Source: UBA2883 sp050873965 | GTDB taxonomy: Bacteria > Cyanobacteriota > Vampirovibrionia > Gastranaerophilales > Gastranaerophilaceae | Reading direction: 5' to 3' | Assembly (NCBI GenBank): GCA_050873965.1 | Contig: JBNMJS010000002.1 | Coordinates: 10,757-74,756 of the forward strand | DNA: 64,000 nt | Part shown: piece by piece, positions 53,431 through 61,848 of the stretch | Layout of the letters: the number at the start of each line of letters is the position of its first letter | How positions within the stretch are numbered: position 1 is the first letter of the stretch | Position numbers and translations under genes: made by a program | The notes under the pieces: generated by a model | Databases searched by the model: none | Seen by the model: only the letters and a program-made list of their open reading frames with translations | What the model was told of the DNA's origin: nothing

Positions 53431-53829
53431 AATTCCTCCGTGTGTAATAATTTTCTCTTAGTTATTGTAAATAATGTGTTGATTGTGTTGTGTGTATAAA
53501 AATTAGCAACGTTAAGTAAGCCGTCTATACGACAGACTATTTTGTAAATCCTATTACCGGTTCTAGGTTTACTTATTTTCTTGCCTAATCTTAGTAGTTG
53601 AAGTTCCTTTGAACTTATTTTATTTGGTGTTTGTTTCTATTTGCCAAAGAGCAACTTTTACAAACATAGTCGAGATTTGTCTAACTCAATATAATCTTAA
53701 TTTCCCGTATTTATATAAAGTATTTTTATCTTCAATAATTGCCTAATTTATGAATACTTTATTAAAAATCTTGATATTATTGAGTTATAGTGCTTTACAT
53801 TTGTTTACAATAGGGCTATTTTATACAAA
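53431..53829 (-). other. Long structured non-coding intergenic region
   Basis: No open frame of note on either strand. On the minus strand, reading towards the coiled-coil gene, several stems are visible. AAGTTC/GAACTT lies at 53600-53615. An outer stem AAGTAAACC/GGCTTACTT (one mismatch) joins 53575-53567 and 53522-53514. Inside it, GTAAAC-CTA...TAGG-A-TTTAC and GTCT...AGAC hairpins form. It could be a leader RNA or small RNA. I cannot match it to a known riboswitch. Confidence 0.4.
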
Positions 53830-55182
53830 TTACACATTGGTATAAATATCATGTTCGTATTTATCATGCCAGTGATTGTCATCATCGTTAGTTTGTTTTT
53901 CTTTGTTTTTGACATATTCGGCATGAGTGATTAAACGTTTTGTCTTAGCACTTTCATCTATTTTGAATACGTTTATGAATGAATATATTGCAAGGATTAC
54001 GGCTAAAGCAAAGATTGCAATATAAGAATGAGGGTTTGCAACAAGTTCGCCATTCGTACCAAGTACAGGTTTAAACATATCTAAGAAACATCCAACAATG
54101 TTGCCTAGAACTGCAACTGCAAGGTAGAATCCACATATCATTACACTAACGGCTGTGTTTGCTACTTTTGGACCATTGAAGTCATGAAGTAGTGGTACAA
54201 GTAATGGTGATAGGCTTGCACCAAATGCAATTGTACAGAATAAGAATGCGATAAATGGAGTTCTTATATTTAAGCAAACACATACAAGTATAGTTGAAAA
54301 TACGAATAATGTATTTAAACTTGTAAGTCTTAAAAATATTGTTCTTCTATTTAAAACGGCTTTACTCCAAAATGCTAGGATTGAACCTGATACTGCGTAT
54401 AAAGCCCCCATTATAGAAAGAATTGTTGCTGCTTTCATAACAGGCATTAAGCAGAAATCTTGTAAGAATTTTTTGCCTATAACGGTTTGAACAACGTAGT
54501 ATAAACCATAGTTTAGACAAGCAAAAGAATATAAATTTAAGTTCTTTTTGTTGCCAAAAGTTTCTTTGTATAGTTCTAAATCCATGTGAACGGATTTGTC
54601 TATTGGTTGGTGTGATACAGTTCTATCAATGATAGCGAATAAAGCACAAACGATAGCACTAATTACACCAGTTACAACAAAGGTTTGTCTCCAACCGATT
54701 TTATCTATTAGTGCAACAAGTGGAGCATTTGCGATGATTCCACCTAAGTATCCGATTAGAAGAATTAAAGAAAGCACTATACCAAAGTTTTTCTTTGGAA
54801 CGAGTCTTCTAGTTTCGTTTATCAAACCAATGTAGAATGTTGCAGAGCCAAGACCTATTAAAACTCTACTAAAATATAGTAGTGGTAATGTTTGAGAAAA
54901 TGGGAATAAAACACTACCTGTTAGGAATAATAGACAACCAACTGTTATTACTCTGAATCCACCAAATCTTGCAATTAGGATACCTATTACAAGTTGACTT
55001 AGTGCATATATGTACATAAATGATGCACCAAGAGAGGTTATACATTGTGCTGTTGTGTGTAAATCGCTTTGTAATAAATCAAACATTGCTCCAGGAACTG
55101 CAACTCTTTGGATATTTGCTGCAAAATATAAAATTGAACCTAGAACTACTAATGATATTTCTGCTAATGGAATCTTTTTCAT
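53830..55182 (-). CDS. Major facilitator superfamily transporter
   Basis: A 450-residue MFS protein with about twelve membrane segments and the loop signature G-x-x-x-D/R-x-F/G between TM2 and TM3 (LIARFGGFRV). A substrate is not evident. The hydrophilic C-terminal tail ends His/Asp-rich (HWHDKYEHDIYTNV), which could bind metal. ATG 55182 is chosen: the upstream codons to 55206 lie inside a -10 box and its spacer. With the promoter at 55191-55219, the mRNA is nearly leaderless. Confidence 0.82.
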   Translation of the reverse strand: MKKIPLAEISLVVLGSILYFAANIQRVAVPGAMFDLLQSDLHTTAQCITSLGASFMYIYALSQLVIGILIARFGGFRVITVGCLLFLTGSVLFPFSQTLPLLYFSRVLIGLGSATFYIGLINETRRLVPKKNFGIVLSLILLIGYLGGIIANAPLVALIDKIGWRQTFVVTGVISAIVCALFAIIDRTVSHQPIDKSVHMDLELYKETFGNKKNLNLYSFACLNYGLYYVVQTVIGKKFLQDFCLMPVMKAATILSIMGALYAVSGSILAFWSKAVLNRRTIFLRLTSLNTLFVFSTILVCVCLNIRTPFIAFLFCTIAFGASLSPLLVPLLHDFNGPKVANTAVSVMICGFYLAVAVLGNIVGCFLDMFKPVLGTNGELVANPHSYIAIFALAVILAIYSFINVFKIDESAKTKRLITHAEYVKNKEKQTNDDDNHWHDKYEHDIYTNV

Positions 55183-55190
55183 AATGTATA

Positions 55191-55219
55191 ATTTTACTCT
55201 CGACAAAGTTTTTTATCAA
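55191..55219 (-). promoter_or_regulatory. Promoter of the MFS gene, abutting the start codon
   Basis: On the minus strand TTGATA (55219-55214), 17 bases, TAAAAT (55196-55191). The ATG lies 8 bases further, leaving a leader of 0-2 bases. Confidence 0.6.
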
Positions 55220-55288
55220 AGTTTTTTGAAGTTATATAAAGAAAAATTCTATTCATTTCTTTTAAGAAATGCTTTTGTTTCTCTTTTT

Positions 55289-55297
55289 TGTTATAAT
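55289..55297 (+). promoter_or_regulatory. Extended -10 promoter of tyrS-cysK-cysE
   Basis: TG-T-TATAAT (55289-55297) is an extended -10 element; no good -35 is seen. The predicted start is near 55304, with AAAGGA before the tyrS ATG. Confidence 0.6.
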
Positions 55298-55335
55298 CGT
55301 ACTTGATTATTACAAAATAAAAAGGAATTATATAA

Positions 55336-56559
55336 ATGGTTGAAATAAGAGAAGAATTTATTGAACAAGCAAAATTTATATCAAGAAATGCTGAAATCTT
55401 ACCGGGGGGTATTGAAGAATTAGCAGTAAAATTACAGCATTCTGCTGATACAAATACTCCACTAAGAATTAAATTAGGTATGGATCCAACTAGACCTGAT
55501 TTACACTTGGGACACACCGTTGTTATGAGAAAACTTAAAGAGTTTCAAAGACTTGGTCATAAAATTGTTTTAATCGTTGGTGGCGCAACTGCGATGGTTG
55601 GTGATCCATCAGGAAAATCTGAAACAAGACCTGCTTTAACAAAAGAACAAGTTGAAGAAAATGCAAAAACATATTTTGAACAAATGTCAAAGGTTCTTGA
55701 TGTATCAGAAGCAGAAGTTGTTAATAATGCTGATTGGTTACACAAAATGTCTTTCACAGATTTATTACAACTTGCAGGCAAAGTTACTGTTGCTCAAATG
55801 ATGACACGTGATGATTTTGCAAAAAGATATGCAGAGGGAAAACCTATTGCTATTCACGAATTCTTCTATCCATTGATGCAAGCATACGATTCTGTTGCTA
55901 TTGATGCTGATATAGAATTGGGTGGTACTGACCAAAGATTTAACACATTATTAGGTCGTGATATTCAATCTGCTTATGGTAAAAAATATCCTCAAATGGT
56001 TTGTCTATTACCATTGTTAGAAGGTACTGATGGTGTTGTTAAAATGTCTAAAACATATCCTGAACATTGTATTTCTTTAACAGATAGTGCAAATGATATG
56101 TTCGGTAAAATAATGAGTATTCCTGATAATATGATTACTCGTTATTACAGTTTGTTGACAGATGCAACAAAAGAAACTTTAGAAATGTATGATAAGCAAA
56201 TTGAAGAAGGTTTTGTTAATCCTCGTGAAATTAAATTGAAATTGGCTCATACAATTACTGCCGAATATCATGGCGAAGATGGTGCAGACAAAGCACAACA
56301 AGAATTTATCAATGTTGTATCCAACAAGGGAATACCACAAGATATTGAAACTGTTAAAATAGAAAATGGAGCAAATATTCTTGATGTTTTACAACAATTA
56401 AACTTTATTCAAAGTCGTGGTGAAGGCAAAAGACTTATTCAAGGTGGCGGTGTAAAAATTGATGGTGAAAAAATCTCAGATATAAATTATGCCGTAAATG
56501 TTGATGACGAAGTTGTTTTACAAGCAGGTAAAAGAAAATATGCGAGGTTGACAAAATGA
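55336..56559 (+). CDS. tyrS: Tyrosyl-tRNA synthetase
   Basis: A 407-residue class Ic synthetase. The HIGH-type motif is LHLGH near residue 56, the tyrosine pocket contains ELGGTDQRFN near 195, and KMSKT (a KMSKS variant) is near residue 235. An S4-type RNA-binding domain closes the protein (from about 340). It overlaps cysK by 4 bases. Length and motifs match the shorter bacterial TyrS clade. Confidence 0.96.
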   Translation: MVEIREEFIEQAKFISRNAEILPGGIEELAVKLQHSADTNTPLRIKLGMDPTRPDLHLGHTVVMRKLKEFQRLGHKIVLIVGGATAMVGDPSGKSETRPALTKEQVEENAKTYFEQMSKVLDVSEAEVVNNADWLHKMSFTDLLQLAGKVTVAQMMTRDDFAKRYAEGKPIAIHEFFYPLMQAYDSVAIDADIELGGTDQRFNTLLGRDIQSAYGKKYPQMVCLLPLLEGTDGVVKMSKTYPEHCISLTDSANDMFGKIMSIPDNMITRYYSLLTDATKETLEMYDKQIEEGFVNPREIKLKLAHTITAEYHGEDGADKAQQEFINVVSNKGIPQDIETVKIENGANILDVLQQLNFIQSRGEGKRLIQGGGVKIDGEKISDINYAVNVDDEVVLQAGKRKYARLTK

Positions 56560-57446
56560 TATATTCAAACGTCTTAGAGTTGATAGGTAATACTCCACTA
56601 GTTAAATATAATGACAATATTGCGTTAAAATTGGAGTTTTATAATCCGTCTAATTCCGTTAAGGATAGGGCGTCATACTCTATGATTAACTGTGCAATGA
56701 AAGATGGCAAAATAAATAAAGATACTGTTATTATTGAGCCTACAAGTGGTAATACAGGTGTTGGGCTTGCTATGTGTTGTGCAGTTTTAGGTTTGAAAAT
56801 TATTATTGTTATGCCTGAAAACATGTCAGATGAGAGAAAAAAGCTGATTAGGGCTTATGGTGCTAAATTAGTTCTAACTCCAAAATCTGAGGGTATGAAA
56901 GGTGCAGTTTCAAAGGCTCAAGAATTGTTAAAAGAACATGAAAACTCTTTTATGCCAATGCAATTCTCTAATCCTGCAAATCCTTATGCACATGAAGTTG
57001 GTACTGCAAAAGAAATCTTTGAAGCAACTGATGGTGATGTTGATATTGTTGTAGCAGGTATTGGTACTGGTGGTACTGCTGTTGGTGTTAAAAATGGCTT
57101 GAGTAAATTGAAACCTGATGTAAAAGTTTTTGGTGTTGAACCAAAAGAAAGTCCATTGCTAACAGATGGTGTTGCTGGTCCTCACAAAATTCAAGGTATT
57201 GGTGCAAATTTTGTTACGGATATTTATAATTCAGGCAATTTAGATGGTGTGCTTGATATTGAGGGTGATGTTGCAATCAAAGAAGCTAGAGAATTAGCAA
57301 AAACACATGGTATTTTGTGTGGTATTTCATCTGGTGCAAATGTTGCAGCTGCAAAAATGTTATCTGAAAAATATCCTGATAAGAAAATTGTTACTATTAT
57401 TTGTGACTTTGGTGAAAGATATTTATCAACGGAGTTGTTTGATTAA
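56556..57446 (+). CDS. cysK: Cysteine synthase (O-acetylserine sulfhydrylase)
   Basis: A 296-residue PLP enzyme that makes cysteine from O-acetylserine and sulfide. Lys36 in NSVKDRAS is the PLP lysine, EPTSGNTGVGLAM is the substrate loop, and GIGTGGTAVGVK is the phosphate-binding loop. It sits between tyrS (4-base overlap) and cysE (1-base overlap), completing the two-step route from serine. Confidence 0.96.
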   Translation: MIYSNVLELIGNTPLVKYNDNIALKLEFYNPSNSVKDRASYSMINCAMKDGKINKDTVIIEPTSGNTGVGLAMCCAVLGLKIIIVMPENMSDERKKLIRAYGAKLVLTPKSEGMKGAVSKAQELLKEHENSFMPMQFSNPANPYAHEVGTAKEIFEATDGDVDIVVAGIGTGGTAVGVKNGLSKLKPDVKVFGVEPKESPLLTDGVAGPHKIQGIGANFVTDIYNSGNLDGVLDIEGDVAIKEARELAKTHGILCGISSGANVAAAKMLSEKYPDKKIVTIICDFGERYLSTELFD

Positions 57447-58102
57447 TGTTATTTAGAGCATTAAAAAAAATAAAAGAAGATATTAAAGTTATTTACGAAA
57501 ATGATCCTGCTGCAAATAATATATGGGAAGTTATTTTTTGTTATCCAGGATTTCAAGCTTTGTTATCTCATAGGATTGCTCACAAATTAAAATGTTGGGG
57601 TGTTCCTTTTATACCACGATATATTTCGTATCTTACAAGGATTATTACAGGTATAGAAATCCATCCATCTGCTCAGATTGGCGAACGATTGTTTATTGAC
57701 CATGGTGAGGGTGTTGTAATCGGTGAAACAACAATTATTGGTGATGATGTTCTGATATATCAACAAGTTACATTAGGTGGTACAGGGAAAGAACATGGAA
57801 AACGTCACCCTACAATCGGTAACAATGTTATTATTGGTGCAGGTGCAAAGGTTTTAGGTAATATAAAAATTGGTGACAATGTTAGAGTTGGTGCAGGTTC
57901 TGTTGTTGTTGATAATGTACCTGAACATTGTACAGTCGTGGGTGTTCCAGGTAGAGTAGTTCAACAAAAATTCGTTAATCCTGATGGCGTTTTGATGCAT
58001 AATAGAATACCAGACCCTGTTACTTGTGAACTAAATAGATTAAAATATGAAATTTTAGATATGCAAAATCGTGTATCTGAACTTGAAGAAAAACACAAAT
58101 AA
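57446..58102 (+). CDS. cysE: Serine O-acetyltransferase
   Basis: A 218-residue acetyltransferase of the short CysE/EpsC type. The N-terminal helical part (to about 60) contains FQALLSHRIAHKLK, followed by left-handed beta-helix hexapeptide repeats (IHPSAQIGERLFIDHGEGVVIGE, with the catalytic His-Gly-Glu region). It acetylates serine for CysK. The C-terminal tail ends in EEKHK rather than the Ile tail that docks into CysK, so the tight synthase complex may not form. Confidence 0.94.
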   Translation: MLFRALKKIKEDIKVIYENDPAANNIWEVIFCYPGFQALLSHRIAHKLKCWGVPFIPRYISYLTRIITGIEIHPSAQIGERLFIDHGEGVVIGETTIIGDDVLIYQQVTLGGTGKEHGKRHPTIGNNVIIGAGAKVLGNIKIGDNVRVGAGSVVVDNVPEHCTVVGVPGRVVQQKFVNPDGVLMHNRIPDPVTCELNRLKYEILDMQNRVSELEEKHK

Positions 58103-58149
58103 TTGTTAACTATTTGTAACGTCTATATGTATCCCTTTTATCTTTGAAG

Positions 58150-58155
58150 TATAAT
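58150..58155 (+). promoter_or_regulatory. TATAAT box 6 bases before the dxr ATG
   Basis: A perfect TATAAT ends at 58155 and the dxr ATG is at 58162. The -35 is weak (TGTATC, 58128-58133, spacing 16). No Shine-Dalgarno lies between. Confidence 0.45.
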
Positions 58156-58161
58156 TTAGTT

Positions 58162-59313
58162 ATGAAGAAGAAGATTAGTATTTTGGGCTCTACAGGCTCT
58201 ATTGGGACACAAGCGTTAGAAGTTATTGAAAGATTAAGCGACAAATTCGAAATTATTTCGTTGTCTGCTGGTGGAAATGTTGATTTGTTAAATGAACAAA
58301 TTGCAAAGTTTCACCCGAAATCTGTGTGTGTATCAAAGAATGCTGACAAAGTTATCGGTTGTGATAAAGTTTTGTCAGGAACAGAGGGCTTAGATGAAAT
58401 CTGCTCAAATACTGAAAACGATATTATATTAGTTGCAGTATCTGGTAAGATTGGTTTAGAACCAACTATTACTGCTATCAAAAATCATATCAATATTGCT
58501 TTGGCAAACAAAGAAACACTTGTTATGGCTGGTGATATTGTTATGAAACTTGCAAAAGAAAATGGTGTTGAAATTGTTCCTGTTGATAGTGAACATTGTG
58601 CAATTCACCAATGTATAAAAGACATAGCACAAGTTTCAAAACTTATTATTACAGCATCAGGTGGCCCATTCTTGCATAAAACAATTGATGATATGAAGAA
58701 TGCAACCGTAGAACAAGCACTTGCTCATCCACGTTGGAATATGGGTAGAAAAATTACAGTTGATAGTGCAACTTTGATGAATAAGGGTTTAGAAGTAATT
58801 GAAGCACATCATTTGTTTAATATGCCTTATGACAAGATTGATGTTGTTGTTCATCCACAAAGTATTGTTCACTCAGCAATAGAATATGTTGATGGTAGTG
58901 TTATTGCTCAATTAGGTTTGCCTAGTATGCATATTCCTATTCAGTATGCAATATGTTATCCTGAACGTTTTGAGGGAATTAAATCAAAAAGTTTCAGTTT
59001 CTCTGAAATCGCTAGATTGGATTTCTTAGCACCTGATTACGACAAATTTGGTTTCTTGAATTTGGCTTATTCAGCAGGTAGAACTGGTGGTTCTGCAACA
59101 GTTGCTTTAAATGCTGCAGATGAAGAAGCAGTATTTGCATTTTTAGATGGAAGAATTAAATTGTTTGATATTTATGAAATAACTGAAAAAATATATTCTG
59201 AACATAACGTTGTTAAAAATCCATCTATAAAAGAAATTTTTGATATTGATAAAGAAGTTAGAATTAAAACAAAAGAACTTATTCAAAGGAGTTATCAGTG
59301 TTTGAATATCTAA
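58162..59313 (+). CDS. dxr: 1-deoxy-D-xylulose-5-phosphate reductoisomerase
   Basis: A 383-residue NADPH enzyme that converts DXP to MEP in isoprenoid synthesis. The N-terminal GSTGSIGTQALEVI is the nucleotide motif. The metal and substrate site shows NKETLV, PVDSEHCAIHQC and MNKGLEVIEAHHLF. ATG 58162 is used because the family begins close to KKKISILGSTGS; the upstream TTG frame would run through the -10 box. The gene end overlaps ruvA by 16 bases. Confidence 0.95.
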   Translation: MKKKISILGSTGSIGTQALEVIERLSDKFEIISLSAGGNVDLLNEQIAKFHPKSVCVSKNADKVIGCDKVLSGTEGLDEICSNTENDIILVAVSGKIGLEPTITAIKNHINIALANKETLVMAGDIVMKLAKENGVEIVPVDSEHCAIHQCIKDIAQVSKLIITASGGPFLHKTIDDMKNATVEQALAHPRWNMGRKITVDSATLMNKGLEVIEAHHLFNMPYDKIDVVVHPQSIVHSAIEYVDGSVIAQLGLPSMHIPIQYAICYPERFEGIKSKSFSFSEIARLDFLAPDYDKFGFLNLAYSAGRTGGSATVALNAADEEAVFAFLDGRIKLFDIYEITEKIYSEHNVVKNPSIKEIFDIDKEVRIKTKELIQRSYQCLNI

Positions 59314-59912
59314 AAGGTATTTTGGCAGAAAAATATAGCAATAATAACGGATATTATTTTATCGTGGAAGTTGCTGGTATTGGTTATAGTGTCGAAGTGT
59401 CTGAATTAGATTTTAATAGTGGCATTGATAATGAAACAGAGTTAAAGATTTATACAAAATTGATTCACAAGGAAGACTCAATGTCTTTGTGTGGTTTTTT
59501 AAAGAAAGAAACGAGAGATATTTTTAATTATTTAATTTCTGTATCTGGTGTTGGTGTGAAAATGGCATTAGCATTACTTGGCAGATTTGATGCTTGTGAT
59601 TTGATTTCTATCGTTATCAATGAAGAATATAAAGAACTTACTCTTGCAAAAGGCGTTGGTACAAAATTAGCACAAAAGATTATATTAGAATTGCGTGACA
59701 AACTTATAAAAGCAAATATTACAGCAGTTCCAAACAAGTTTTCTAATATTGAGTTATCTCCGGCATGTCAGGAAACAACTTCAATATTGTTATCATTGGG
59801 TTATACTGATGATGAGATAAATACAGCATATAAAGTGGTGATGGGAAAATGCGAAAATAAAGACGATTCAGAGGAATTATTACGTGAAGCTCTGAAATAT
59901 TTATCAATGTAA
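59298..59912 (+). CDS. ruvA: Holliday junction branch migration protein RuvA
   Basis: A 204-residue RuvA. The N-terminal OB fold starts MFEYLKGILAEK, and two helix-hairpin-helix motifs follow (SVSGVGVKMALALL and LAKGVGTKLAQKIILELRDKL). The C-terminal RuvB-binding three-helix domain is from about 155. It starts at GTG, with AAAGGAG upstream inside dxr. RuvB is not in the window. Confidence 0.95.
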   Translation: MFEYLKGILAEKYSNNNGYYFIVEVAGIGYSVEVSELDFNSGIDNETELKIYTKLIHKEDSMSLCGFLKKETRDIFNYLISVSGVGVKMALALLGRFDACDLISIVINEEYKELTLAKGVGTKLAQKIILELRDKLIKANITAVPNKFSNIELSPACQETTSILLSLGYTDDEINTAYKVVMGKCENKDDSEELLREALKYLSM

Positions 59913-59991
59913 ATCTTTTTTAATGAATCATGCTTTTACTAGCAAAAAATATTTTGGAGTTACATTATATTAGTAAGGTAAAGGTGTGTGT

Positions 59992-61713
59992 ATGATTAAT
60001 TTTTCTTCCAACAATATTCAAACTACTCGTAGATCTGGTTATGTTCAAACAAAGGAATTACCTCAATTAGGGGCAGATGATAATGTACAAAAAAATGCTA
60101 ATAATAACAAAAACGTAACAGAACCTGTTGCTAGTGTTTATGATAAAGATGTAAAATCTCCAGGATTGAATTATTTTGTTTCTAATGTTAATGATAAACA
60201 AAAAAGTGAAGCAAAAAATGAAAAATCTCCTATTCAACCAGATGGTACAACTAAATTGAAAGTTGGATATTTAAACGATTTACACGGACAATATTTAAAA
60301 TTAGAAAAAATTGCCGATGCTCTTCAAGATTGTGATCTTCGATTCTCAGGTGGCGATAACATGATTGGTGATGATAGAAACCAAGATGTTAACAAATGTG
60401 TTTGTGCATATATGGACGGTGAAAAAATTGAAGCGTCAGCATTAGGTAACCATGACGTTGATATGTCTGAAAAGAATTTTGATGAGTTAACAGATAATTT
60501 AAAAATGAAATATATGGCTAAAAACTTTAATCAAGATGCGACTTCTAAGACTGGTCAAAAGAAAGAAAATGGTGCATATATTAATGATAAATTAGCAGAT
60601 TCTTATGTTGGTGAATATAAAGGCGTAAAATATGGTGTAATTGGTATTGCTCCTGTCGATATGCGTACTCGTATGACTCACCCAGAAAATTATGAAGATT
60701 TCAAAGTTGATGATTTGCCAGAAACAATCAAAGGTATCCAAAAAGAAGCAGATGAACTACAAAAACAAGGCGTTAATAAAATATTCTTGTTATCTCACGT
60801 AGGTCACTTGGCTGATAGAGAAATCGCTCAAAGAACATCAGGTATTGATGTTATCATCGGTGGACATTCTCATACTTACGTAGATGGTATTGTTCCTGGA
60901 GAAAACTTGTTCTTGTCAAAATCAAAAGAACCAGTATTGATTACAAATGCTGAAAAAGATGGTAATTATTACGGTAAAACAGAACTTGTATTCGATAAGA
61001 ACGGTGTATTAGTTGACGGTACAAACACTTTGTATGAAACAAGCAAACGTCCAAAGAACTTGATTTATAAAAAAGTATTTGACGATATTATGGGGCAACC
61101 TGAAAAATTAGGTACTATTCGTTCTGTATTACCTGCTCCAAAACAACGTTTAAGTGTTGAAAACCCTCACGCAAACTTTGTTGCAGATGCTATTAGAAAT
61201 GAAATGAACGTTGATATAGGTTTGGTAAATGCTGGTAATATTCGTAACGCATTTGAACCTGGAGAAATTGATACTTCTGATACAAAATCTATTTCACCAT
61301 TCGGTGATGGTATGTGTATCTGTCCAGTAAATGAAAAAGACCTTGTTGACGGTATTAAAGCAGGTTGTAAATCTGTTGTTGATAAAAATGGTAAACCTGG
61401 TTTATTCTATGCTTCAGGTTTAACATATACTGTTAAAAAAGGTACTGGTGAATTGTTAGATATGACATATACTGACAAAGATGGCAAACAAACTAAGATT
61501 GATGTAAACAATCCAAATCCAAACAAAGTTTACAGAGTTGCTGCTGATGACTTTGTAATGCGTGGTGGTGACGGTATTCCATCTCTAAATCAATTAGACC
61601 ATGCTGAAAAGAGATTTGATTTCAGTGAAGACAAATTGATTTCTGATTATATCAAACATTCTGAACAACCTATTGATATTAATATCACAGGTAGAATCAA
61701 CATTGTTGATTAG
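59992..61713 (+). CDS. 5'-nucleotidase/UshA-like metallophosphatase without signal peptide
   Basis: A 573-residue protein. Residues 1-85 are low-complexity (starting MINFSSNN). The metallophosphatase domain (about 88-360) shows the ligands GYLNDLHGQ, SGGDNMIGD, GNHDVD, LSHVGH and GGHSHT. The C-terminal 5'-nucleotidase domain (about 375-570) has LVNAGNIRNAFEPGEI. Such enzymes act on extracellular nucleotides and normally carry a signal peptide, but none is evident here. ATG 59992 follows AGGTAAAGG; the in-frame ATG 59986 is an alternative. Confidence 0.88.
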   Translation: MINFSSNNIQTTRRSGYVQTKELPQLGADDNVQKNANNNKNVTEPVASVYDKDVKSPGLNYFVSNVNDKQKSEAKNEKSPIQPDGTTKLKVGYLNDLHGQYLKLEKIADALQDCDLRFSGGDNMIGDDRNQDVNKCVCAYMDGEKIEASALGNHDVDMSEKNFDELTDNLKMKYMAKNFNQDATSKTGQKKENGAYINDKLADSYVGEYKGVKYGVIGIAPVDMRTRMTHPENYEDFKVDDLPETIKGIQKEADELQKQGVNKIFLLSHVGHLADREIAQRTSGIDVIIGGHSHTYVDGIVPGENLFLSKSKEPVLITNAEKDGNYYGKTELVFDKNGVLVDGTNTLYETSKRPKNLIYKKVFDDIMGQPEKLGTIRSVLPAPKQRLSVENPHANFVADAIRNEMNVDIGLVNAGNIRNAFEPGEIDTSDTKSISPFGDGMCICPVNEKDLVDGIKAGCKSVVDKNGKPGLFYASGLTYTVKKGTGELLDMTYTDKDGKQTKIDVNNPNPNKVYRVAADDFVMRGGDGIPSLNQLDHAEKRFDFSEDKLISDYIKHSEQPIDINITGRINIVD

Positions 61714-61753
61714 AAAAATATTAAAATGAAATATTATGGGAGAAATTATATAT

Positions 61754-61778
61754 GCGACCGAAAGGTCGCTATTTTTTA
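61754..61778 (+). terminator. Terminator with GAAA tetraloop after the 5'-nucleotidase
   Basis: GCGACC (61754-61759), loop GAAA, GGTCGC (61764-61769), then TATTTTTTA. A GNRA tetraloop closes the stem. Confidence 0.85.
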
Positions 61779-61792
61779 TCTGTTTTTATACT

Positions 61793-61826
61793 AAAAAAGA
61801 CCGACTTTGTTAAATCGGTCTTTTTA
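61793..61826 (-). terminator. Terminator of the rimP-nusA operon
   Basis: On the minus strand GACCGA/TCGGTC form a stem within AAAAAGACCGA...TCGGTCTTTTTT, followed by six Ts. It lies 22 bases beyond the nusA stop. Confidence 0.85.
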
Positions 61827-61848
61827 TTTCTTAAATAATTTATAATAA

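Noticed and set aside
53431..53829. Known riboswitch (c-di-GMP, glutamine, cobalamin or preQ1 type)
   Set aside because: The consensus core sequences I remember for these classes are not present; only generic stems are.
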